From: Parelaphostrongylus tenuis
Lineage: Eukaryota > Nematoda > Chromadorea > Rhabditida > Metastrongylidae
Direction of reading: 5' to 3'
Assembly (NCBI GenBank): GCA_019055375.1
Contig: JAHQIW010007140.1
Location: 275,120-339,119, forward strand
DNA: 64,000 bases
The translations under genes were made by a program, and so were the position numbers. Shown piece after piece: positions 49,173 through 57,631 of this stretch. The notes below the pieces were generated by a model. The model made no database searches and was not told the origin of the DNA. It saw nothing but the letters and a program-made list of their open reading frames with translations. Positions within the stretch are counted from its first letter, which is position 1. Each line of letters begins with the position of its first letter.

Positions 49173-49766
49173 ATTGAGTCGTTCCAAAAGTTTAGGCCTA
49201 GAGCGATAAGTACCAAATTTATTAGGCAGAAGTAATTAGTACTGCATGATTTTAACATCATTCAATTGCGCATTTTCTTGCGAACATTTTGTTATACAAT
49301 TAGCCTATACCTGCTTTGAAATGGAGCTGTCTTGGGAACAAATCGCTAGCTACTCATGCACGAATGGCGCGTAGGAAAAAATGCCAGCGAAGCGGTGCGC
49401 TAGATTAATGGAGCTTGGGGAAATGATACGGTTGGAGAAAGGAGGACTAGGAAGTGGACCGCAAAGTCCAAATCTCGAGACAACAATCTGGGGGATCGGT
49501 CGCGTTTGGACCATCCACAGGAAGCTCCATTAATCTTGCGCGACGCTTCATTAGCAGTTCCCACTGGGCGCCATTCGTGCACAAGTAGCAAGCGGATTTG
49601 TTCCCAAGACAGCTCCATCTCCAAGCAGATATAGGCAAGTGTATAACAAAATGTTTGCAAGAAAATGCGCAACTGGATGGTACCAATATCATAAAATTTA
49701 AATTACTTACGGTTAATAAACTTGGCGTTTATTGCTCCAACTAGTGCCAAAACTATGTAACGACCT
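49173..49766. mobile_element. Palindromic mariner-derived element (two 5' ends head to head)
   Basis: Left arm in + sense: GCGCATTTTCTTGCGAACAT, TTTGTTATACA, ATGGAGCTGTCTTGGGAACA, GATTAATGGAGCTT. The right arm (about 49500-49690) is its reverse complement with moderate divergence. Each arm encodes the start of a mariner transposase HTH; the minus arm reads MELSWEQIRLLLVHEW and NEASRKINGA. The ends carry a TIR-like block, GTCGTTCCAAAAGTTTAGGC on the left and its inverse near 49745-49766. It is non-autonomous, because catalytic domains are absent. Confidence 0.75.
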
Positions 49767-49834
49767 TACTGAAAGGATTAAAGGGATTTCGGTGCTTATA
49801 TATTAGACGGCCACAAGATTATCAAGGCGATATT

Positions 49835-50883
49835 TGCTGGACAGGAACTTTTTACATGGGTTTTAATAACCATTCGAAAGCTCAAGTCTTTCGCTACAAC
49901 TCCACGCCCCGACTCCTCAAAAACCCTTTTATAACGCTGTAGTAACCAGATCAAAATTCAATTTCTCGCTCGCCTTTCGTCTTCTTATTTACCACGCGTA
50001 TATATCGCTGGAAGAACGAAAAGCATATTATCGTGCAGAGAATCTCCCGTAGTATCAGAATCTACGTTTTGTTCTGGAGTTTTTGTCGATGCGGCAAAAA
50101 AACCCCAATTGAATATCAATATTTCAAGCGCCATCGATACCCCGCTCAGTGGGTTGGCCGCTGAACAATGTCGCCGGGAAGGTTCATAAAGCTAGGATAA
50201 AGGATAAAGCTCTCGGCGTTGATCAATCCCTGAGAGATGTGCCATGTATTCGACTCCAATTTTTAACTTCGCTTGACGTGATTGAATGCATATCTGGCCT
50301 TTATAATGACTCGCGGTGGCCGCCCCCTAAACCGAGTCAGTCCTGCTTATCCTCCTAGACAAGTCTGAGACCTGCCTGGTACCAATTTACCGACCCCGGA
50401 GGGATGGATGGCTTGGTGAGCCATGAGCGCGAGATCGAACCATTGACCTCGTGTGCGACGCATAGCACCTCTAACCACTTCACTACATGTCCTCTGAGAA
50501 GGTTCATAGCTGAGTAAAATGCGAAAGGGAAGGCACAGGGACCACTTACTAGAAAGGCAATCGCCTGATCCACCTCGTAGCTGGACAGTATTGTTATTTT
50601 GTTGAGAATTTTTTCATCGCATCGACAGAAAGCTTATTTAAAAGTACATGATTCTGATACTACGGAAAAATCTCTACACGATGATATGCTTTTCGTGCTT
50701 CCAGCGATTTATACTCGTGCTAAAAATGAAGATAAATGTAAGTGAAAAACAAACTTTTATTCTGGATGCTACAGCGTTACAAAAGGGTTTCTTGAAAAAC
50801 CTGAAACGTGGAGTTGTAGCCAGAGATTTACGCTTTCAAATGATTACTGACATGCCTTTAATAAGTTCTTACCCAGCGAATTA
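49835..50883. mobile_element. F2 foldback element (copy c), split by an S1 SINE
   Basis: Left arm: GCTGGACAGGAACTTTTTAC, CCATTCGAAAGCTCAAG, AACCCTTTTATAACGCTGTA. Right arm, inverse: TGCTACAGCGTTACAAAAGG, TACGCTTTCAAATGATTACT, AATAAGTTCTTACCCAGCGA. Removing the SINE at 50189-50497 restores a continuous element. Confidence 0.8.
50189..50497 (-). mobile_element. S1 SINE with 11-bp target-site duplication
   Basis: The 3' end (GGATAAAGCTCTCGGCGTTG) lies left and the tRNA-like head lies right (GATCGAACCATTGACCTCG, then CTAACCACTTCACTACATG). GAAGGTTCATA occurs at 50178-50188 and again at 50498-50508, flanking the copy exactly. This is a LINE-type insertion duplication. Confidence 0.88.
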
Positions 50884-51340
50884 GATCGGCATGAAAATTT
50901 GTCGTCGTCTAACATATAAGTACCGAGATTTCTATGGCTTTAACGACGATTTCTTTCGAAAACCTTTCGATAAGTTGACTCTAAGAGCTTAGAAAGTTGG
51001 GAAAAAAGAGAGCCTGGAGAGTTAGAAAAGAAAAAAATCCACATCAAATCAAAATTTCCGGGATAAAAACTGTGAGACTCACCTGATCCACGGGTCTTTG
51101 AGACCGATCTGAGCTAGCCGTCTCTCATGATTCGCCAATTCGGGGAACTGCTGGTAGTTATTGTAGATCGAGTAGTGCGGAATTTTGAAGGGCTCATGGT
51201 GGTGGTCGTGTCCCATTGATCTCTGCATAATTCCAAAAACATCTCAGACAAACGAAATGAATCGATATTTGCCAGTAAGCGCCTTAGAAATCGAACGACC
51301 ACAAACTTGGGTAACAACATTTCATAGTGAGAATACGAAC

Positions 51341-51621
51341 AGAGGATAAAGCTCTCGGCGTTGATCCGTCGCTTAGAGAGGGCGCCATGCATTCAATTCC
51401 GTTCGTAGAGTTGCTAGAGGTTTTGAATGCATACCTGATCCTCACAGATCCGCGCGCCGACCTACCGAGGCACCGAATCGCTGCTGCTACCCTCTCAGAG
51501 GAGTCCGTCACCAAATCACCGAGCCGAAGGAGTGGAAGGCTTGGTGAGCCTAGCAGCGGATCGAACCATCGACCACGTGTGCGACGCCACACGGAGCACC
51601 TCTAGCCACTGCGCCACACTT
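51341..51621 (-). mobile_element. S1 SINE, well preserved
   Basis: The 3' end is GGATAAAGCTCTCGGCGTTG. The middle has CACCAAATCACCGAGCCGAA and GGAAGGCTTGGTGAGCC. The head is GGATCGAACCATCGACCACG and CTCTAGCCACTGCGCCAC (reverse sense). A- and B-box blocks are intact. Confidence 0.83.
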
Positions 51622-51847
51622 CCACAATTTTATAATAAAAAGCAAAAAAATTCTCCTACATGAAATGAACGTCAGAAACGTAACACCGCGACTAGCAAGC
51701 AAGCTCTCCATCAGGGTACTCTCTGTCTAAGACCTGTGATTATTTTTGAAGACACGTCGTAAACTATAGAGCAGCAGAGATTAATGCAGACCAGGCAAGT
51801 AAGGAGACGAGCAAAGTGAAGATACCGTAACCCGCTGTTACGTCAGC

Positions 51848-52345
51848 AACAGCGGTGGTGATCGTGCAGTGGTTAACGCGCGACCTTCGTAAGGTGGCAC
51901 CCTAGTTCGGCTCCTGCCAGCTGTCCCACGCTTTACATATTTCTTGGAGTCTTAGTGCAGGTATGTGCTTATTGTACGACATCAGGTGATTCCTGACAGT
52001 TTGTGAGGAAAAAGCTCAATGACCTTGAAAAGGGTTTTTTTTTCGTTAATCTATAAGTGCCAAAAACGTCGCATTCGTTCTGGCTCTATTTAGTTTGATC
52101 TACTCTCCATTATGTGTCGAATAAATATACATAGTAAAGTAAAGAAAAAGCTCTGCAACCCTTTAAACTCGCCATGAGCACTATAGTGCGCATGCGGCGA
52201 TCTTTCAATCCAATTAGCAGTATCGATTGGGTTAGTGTACGAATTTTGAACACAGCGTTTCAATCAATACCTACACTTTGCATGTGCTAGATGTAATCAC
52301 TGAATCGGTACAATGTCGCATTGCAACGGCGGCGGAGGGCGCACC
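51848..52345 (+). mobile_element. S3 SINE-like unit, first tandem copy
   Basis: A tRNA-like head (GTGCAGTGGTTAACGCGCGA, CCTAGTTCGGCTCC) is followed downstream by GAATAAATATACATAGTAAA, GAGCACTATAGTGCGCATGC, CAATCAATACCTACACTTTG and ACTGAATCGGTACAATGTCG. The same series recurs at 52425-52695. Confidence 0.6.
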
Positions 52346-52424
52346 GAGAATTCTATAGAAGTCGCCCTCCCCCCCCCCCGTTTGTCCATCAAGCAACGGT
52401 TCTTTTCCGACCTACCAACAGCGA

Positions 52425-52695
52425 TAGTGATGGTGCAGTAGTCCAGAGCGCTGGATTCGTCTGCACGCCCACTGGTTCGATCGCCTGTCGACTATCTATC
52501 GACTGAATATACATGGTACGGTAAAGAGAAAGCTTTGAAGCTCACTAAACACACAGCGAGCACTATAGTGCGCACGCGGCGTAGTGGGATAATGCACGAG
52601 TTTCGAAGACGAGCTCCGATCAATACCTATATTTTTAATGTGTCAGTTGTGATCTCTGAGTCGGCACAACATCACGTTAATGACGGCGGCTAATT
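52425..52695 (+). mobile_element. S3 SINE-like unit, second tandem copy
   Basis: The head GTGATGGTGCAGTAGTCCAG and CACTGGTTCGATCGCCTG (B-box) is followed by GAATATACATGGTACGGTAA, GAGCACTATAGTGCGCACGC, GATCAATACCTATA and TCTGAGTCGGCACAACATCA. It is shorter than the first copy because the material between head and body is missing. Confidence 0.65.
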
Positions 52696-53060
52696 CCCGC
52701 TGGACGGCTACTAATGTCTTTGCGGCGGCGCTCACCGTGGATCCTATGAAAGTCATGGTACCTGTGTACTCTTAGTCTCGATTTAGCGGCATGTTTCAAC
52801 CTTCTGAGGATCATCGTCAATAGGCAGGCGGCATCGCGCCGTCGCTTGCGCGGCAGTCCCCATACGGCGCCACCTGCGTCTTTCTTCCCTCGTAATCCGC
52901 CACCTCTCTCACGGGGGCGCGACGCTGCCGTTACAGTAGCTGGGTGATGTGTGACATCGCGCGTGGCACAGTACGAAACGTCTCGTGTGGTCCCCAAAGG
53001 GTCAAGTGTTCGAAAGCTGTCGTCTCTGGGCTGTCACCGAGCTCCTTACAACATGAATTA

Positions 53061-53332
53061 AGGACAAAAGGTAAAGCTTTAGCGCTTGAGGGATGCGCTG
53101 TGCATTCGGCTCCATTGGTAGCATCGGCTGGTGATTTCATTTCTGGCCTTTACCACGAATCGTGGTGGCCTACCGATGTATCAAGTCAGTGCTGCTATCC
53201 TCCTAGACACGTCGGGTACCGATTCATCGCGCCCGTGGGAACGGAGGGCTCGGTGTGCTTTGGGCGCAGGATCGAACCGTCGGCCACGTGTGTCGTAGAG
53301 CGAGCACCTCTAGCCGTTATGCTACAAGTTCC
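53061..53332 (-). mobile_element. S1 SINE
   Basis: Blocks in reverse S1 order: TGAGGGATGCGCTGTGCATT, TTTCTGGCCTTTACCACGAA, TACCGATGTATCAAGTCAGT, CTCCTAGACACGTCGGGTAC, GGATCGAACCGTCGGCCACG, then CTCTAGCCGTTATGCTACA at the head. Confidence 0.8.
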
Positions 53333-53747
53333 GCGCTAAAGATATGAAGTTCGTTCAACAGAACCCATGAAGCCCTAGGTTTGGTAGATTATCATCCTAT
53401 TAGTTGAAAACTCTTAGCAGTCTCCTTGCACTTTAATCCATACCACTACTGCTAAGCACGCGTGCATGGATTATTGATCGACTTACGTAGATCAAAGGGT
53501 CTTGCTCTGTCCGCCGTACCCTGATCACAAGTTATTGATCTGCAGCTTTCGCGTTTGATCTCTGTTCGTCAATAAATCTCATCTTTATAGCTAAAAACTC
53601 TTTTTTCCTCTGACCTCGGCTCACCCTGTCAATTGAATAGTCTTTCTAATCTAGCCATTATCAGGATGTTGATAGAAAATTTTCTTTATTCGACAAAAAA
53701 AATTCGCTTTTTCTTCGGCTTTATTTGTTTTTTTAGACATCACTCAT

Positions 53748-54500
53748 TTGCTGGAGAAGAACTTTTCATAGGAGAGTTAGTTAACCATTCTATAGCTGAG
53801 ATTTCTGGCTACAACCTTATGTGGCCAATTTTCGAAAAAAGCCTTTGATAACGCTCTAATCCAAAATAAAGCTATGTATCTGTCGCGCATATTTCTTGCC
53901 GAGCAGAAATCTTTCTTTGGACTATAAGTAATCATTTGATAGCGTAATCACTGCTGATTCCAGCACTGTGCTTATATCCTGAAAAGACCGTTTCTCTGCA
54001 ACGCACGCAGGTGAAGATAAGTTGAATTCTCTTCTTATGCGACCTGGGCCGTCCTTGGCCAATTCACGTGGCGCTAGGTAAGGCGACCACGTACCTCTCG
54101 ACGCGATGTCGTAAGACCGGTCCGAGATTGATCGATCATCGCCTCAGCGCACGTAGTCGTCTCAACTAGCGGCACGTGATTTGGCCAAAGACCGCCTTGG
54201 TCGCACATGCGAATTCAACTTATTTTACCTGCTGATTTGCAGTGAAACGGTCTTTTCAGGATTTAAGCACCGCGTTGGGATCAGCAGCGATTATGCTATG
54301 TCATGGCTGCTTATAGTCCAAACAAAGATCTCTGTCTCGGCGAGAAATATGTGCGTCTGTAACGCAACGTATTGCTTTCTGTAACAACATCAAAGAAGGC
54401 TTTTTCGAAATGCGGCGACGTGGGGCTGTAGCTAGAAAACCAAGCTTTCGGAAGGTTACTAACATTCCTATGAAAAGTTCCTGTCTAGCGAATGAGATCG
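53748..54500. mobile_element. F2 foldback element (copy d)
   Basis: Left arm: GCTGGAGAAGAACTTTTCAT, GGCTACAACCTTATGTGGCC, AAAAAGCCTTTGATAACGCT, GACCGTTTCTCTGCAACGCA. Right arm, inverse: TTGCAGTGAAACGGTCTTTT, AGGCTTTTTCGAAATGCGGC, GTGGGGCTGTAGCTAGAAAA, TATGAAAAGTTCCTGTCTAG. The central part (about 54060-54185) is GC-richer and unlike the other copies. Confidence 0.8.
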
Positions 54501-54954
54501 GTTTTTCATTTGCTCCCTTATAACCTAAAAGAACACAATTTTTCATACGTAAGCTCAGATTCCCTCCAATAGCTTTCCAATAGAAGGCGGATGGAGGACG
54601 AGAAAATCGCGGACGATGATTTAAAGCAGGTCGATGTAACCTTAACACGCTGAGGACCATGTGGGACGTTTCGTCCCACATCGCGCGACGTTAAATCTCC
54701 TCAGTTACTGTAACTGGCAGCGTTCGCGCCCCGTAAGAAAGGCGGCGAATCTTGTGAGAAGGCAGACTTCAGACAGCATGATGGATGCGCGGAGACGAAC
54801 CCAGATGGTTTTAAGGAAGCATTTTCATCATGAAATCATGAAATCATGGAATTTCATTGAAAAACTTTCTCCAGAGATATTCTCAGCAGAGAGACAACAT
54901 CTATATCTTCCACATTTCGTCTACATTTCTTATGTTTCAACGACAAGAGTACAT

Positions 54955-56250
54955 CGATAAATGATAACATGATGATAATGACTATGATAGAGATAATGGC
55001 TATGCTTTCGATAATGCTAATGATCACGAATGTGATAATAATTGCCACCCTTTTGAGCTGTTTTGCGAACTGATAAGGTACTTACACAGTGCATTCCATT
55101 CCATTGAATGCGTTGACCAACAGCCGAACTTGTAGCTGATAAAATGGATCATATTTTCCTTCGATAAAGATTGTGATAATGTTAATGATAGTGAAAGTGA
55201 TAAAGGTGATGGTGACAATGATGATAGCGATTGATAGTGGTATGGACGGTAGTGGTAATGATTAGTGATAAGATAATGGTGATAATGATAGTGGTAATGA
55301 TAGCAATGACAATGATAATAGGGATAGTATTAGTTATGATAGTGATAGTTTGATAGTGACCAGTGGTTAGTGGTAACGATGACAGTAATGACTTGTAGCT
55401 GCTAAAATGAATCATATTTTCATTCGATAATGGTTGTGATAATATTAGTGATAGTGATATTACATGGTAGTGAAAATGGTAATGATAATTATAGTGATAA
55501 TGATAATTATAGTGATAACGATAGTGAAAGTGATTATGATGGTGATGACAATGATCATAGTGATAGTGGTGATGGTGGTATGGATGATAGCGATAGTGAT
55601 TAGTGATAACGATGATGGTGATAATGATAGTGGTCATGCTAAGAATGATAATGATGATGGTGATGGTGATAATGATGATAGTGGTAGTGATAGTGATAGT
55701 GACAAGGATAGCTGTAGTGATAGTGATAGTGGTAATGATAGTGTTGGTGGTAATGATGATGATAGTGATAATGATAGAATTAGTGCTTCGAAATTATAGT
55801 ACTTCTACTGCTTATTTCACAGTGTTATGATGCTACTTATATAACACAGAGAATTGAGTGGTGAGCAAAAACACGGCCTCAGACGGGAATCGAACCCGCG
55901 TTTCATCCTATCCGGAGACGCGTGCTCTAACCACTACACCACCGAGGCACTTTGCCCGACCACTCATTTATAGAATTAGTGATAATGATCTCAGTGATAA
56001 TGATGATGGTGGTAGTGATAGTCATAGCTATAGTGCTACTGATAGTGAGAATGGTAGTGAAAGTGATAATGATAATTATAGTGATAACGATAGTGGAAGT
56101 GATAATGATGATGATGACAGTGATGATAGTGATAGTGATTAGTGATAACGATGATGATCATAATGATGGTGGTAATGATAACAATGATAATAATTATAGT
56201 GATAGTGATAGTGGTGATAGCGATAGCGATAGTGATGGTGATGGATGACG
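54955..56250. repeat. GATAGT/AATGAT-type simple repeat array
   Basis: Hexamer-like units GATAGT, GATAAT, GATGGT and AATGAT follow one another for about 1.3 kb with interruptions (about 55035-55165 and 55390-55440). The latter two share AGCTG-TAAAATG-ATCATATTTTC, so a longer unit has been duplicated. A tRNA-like element sits inside at 55786-55969. Ser/Asp/Asn-rich open frames here are by-products of the repeat. Confidence 0.88.
55786..55969 (-). mobile_element. tRNA-like mobile unit (S2) with 12-bp target duplication
   Basis: ATAGAATTAGTG occurs at 55774-55785 and 55970-55981, on either side of a 184-bp insert in the simple repeat. On the minus strand the insert holds a unit (55950 down to 55878) with perfect 7-bp acceptor pairing (GCCTCGG with CTGAGGC, one G-T), a D-arm/A-box GGTGTAGTGGTTAGAGC and a T-arm/B-box GCGGGTTCGATTCCCGT. 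The stretch between them (CGTCTCCGGATAGGATGAAA) has no normal anticodon arm. It is therefore a mobile tRNA-derived unit rather than a working tRNA gene, though this is judged by eye. Confidence 0.8.
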
Positions 56251-56510
56251 ATGATGTAGTGACAGTTTCCCAGTGAGTGGTTGTCCGTACCCAGGGCGTA
56301 CTCTGCCTATCTCGTCACTCTCAATTTTCCCACGGTCTCCGCACAGAGACGCACACGCCCCGGCTAGAGAGTGTCGCGAACGCGACGGCGCGACGCCCCT
56401 GCCTGTTCAACGCGGGCGCCAGACTGTTAAAGTCGAGTAATTGTTCAAATTGTCTATTGGTCTTATTTCATTCTAGTTGTCTGTGAATTTTTTGATCCCA
56501 TTATTTACTA

Positions 56511-56850
56511 ACAATACCCAGTGATACTCACTGATGTGCAAAACTCTGACGTCAGCAGGACTCGAACCCGCATTTCACCTTTTCCGGAAACATGTGCTCT
56601 GACACGTTGCACTATCAGACGCCTGTGTTGCCGTCACTCTTCCTGTGCCACAACACATCGATCCGTCGGCATCCTACCGTCCGAGTTCACTGTCGTGACA
56701 TCGACCACGGGGCCAAACCGTTGACTGTGGTGGCAAAATAGGCGTCGATAGTGCAGCGGGTTAGAGCACGCGCCTTCGGAAAAGGGTGAAGTGCGGGTTC
56801 GAGTCCCGGCTGAAGTCAGAGCTTTGCAAATCACTTAACATAATTGGGTA
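56511..56850. repeat. Palindrome with tRNA-like unit in each arm
   Basis: The left arm (minus) contains AGGACTCGAACCCGCATTTC and GAAACATGTGCTCTGACACG. The right arm (plus, 56743-56820) contains GGGTTAGAGCACGCGCCTTC and GTGCGGGTTCGAGTCCCGGC. Flanks TGATGTGCAAAACTCTGACG and GTCAGAGCTTTGCAAATCAC are also inverse. The centre (about 56630-56740) holds CACGACAGT-type inverse blocks around the midpoint. Confidence 0.75.
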
Positions 56851-57029
56851 TATTTGTAGCATCGTAGCCAGCGACTAAAAAAGCCGTTAATTCAAAAAGA
56901 ATTCCTATCGAGAACAAGCTTTTTTATTGTCTATTCACTACTGTTTCCTCTGGTGTTAATAGTGTTATCGCTGATTTTGTTTACTTGTGTCATTTATTAA
57001 CGTTGATCTTGTCGTTCGTTTTCGAGTAT

Positions 57030-57562
57030 TTTCTTAAGACCACAGCTCAAATTCCAATATGCCTGGTAATCATTTTTTGAGCCATGCATGTCAGTGGTCC
57101 ATCAAAGAGAGCTGATTTATAGAGCCCGACACACGAGTTTCGATCTCGCGATCTCGTCAGTCGGGGCAGTTACCCTTTCTCGTCTTTTGCCGATCCCTTA
57201 TGGGTGCTCCAGTCCCCACACTAGGAGTTAGCGACGACGAACGTTTTACGCTCTATGTCCAGTGAAATTATCACCGAACACAGAGGGTTGTGCACTCGAT
57301 TGCTCGTGGCTAGTATATCCTATATATCATATCTTTCGTTTCGAGTATTTTCTTAAGACCATAGCTCAAATTTCAATATGCCTGGCAATCATTTTTTGAG
57401 CCACGCATGTCAGTCACGTCGCTAACTTCTAGTGTGGGGGCTGGAGTACCCACACAGGATTGGCAGAAGACGAGAAAGGGTAACTGCCCCGACTGACGAG
57501 ATCGCAAGATCGAAACTCGTGTATCGGGCTCTATAAGTCAGCCCTCTTTAATAGACCACTAA
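57030..57562. mobile_element. F1 foldback element just upstream of the J-domain gene
   Basis: Left: TGAGCCATGCATGTCAGTGG, CTCGTCAGTCGG, CCTTTCTCGTCTTTTGCCGA, GGGTGCTCCAGTCCCCACAC, GTGCACTCGATTGCTCGTGG. Right, inverse: GTGTGGGGGCTGGAGTACCC, GAGAAAGGGTAACTGCC, CCGACTGACGAG. It ends about 50 bp before the acceptor of exon 1. Confidence 0.83.
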
Positions 57563-57603
57563 CGTTGATCTATTTGTATTTCTGTTTATTCTAAGAATCT
57601 GTT

Positions 57604-57613
57604 ACTTTTTTCA
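57604..57613 (+). promoter_or_regulatory. Probable trans-splice acceptor of the J-domain gene
   Basis: ACTTTTTTCAG fits the nematode 3' splice consensus and sits 18 nt before the ATG at 57632. No coding exon was seen upstream, where an F1 foldback ends at about 57560. This favours leader trans-splicing, which is an inference. Confidence 0.55.
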
Positions 57614-57631
57614 GGCTTCGACTTCAGTCAG

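Noticed and set aside
49400..49692. A cellular gene on the minus strand
   Set aside because: The readable part is the HTH start of a mariner transposase within a palindromic element.
55464..56248. Open frames rich in Ser, Asp and Asn or Met, Ile and Val
   Set aside because: They arise from the GATAGT-type simple repeat, which is open in several frames at once.
56743..56820. A functional tRNA gene in the right arm of the palindrome
   Set aside because: The acceptor ends pair poorly and there is no ordinary anticodon arm; it belongs to an inverted repeat.
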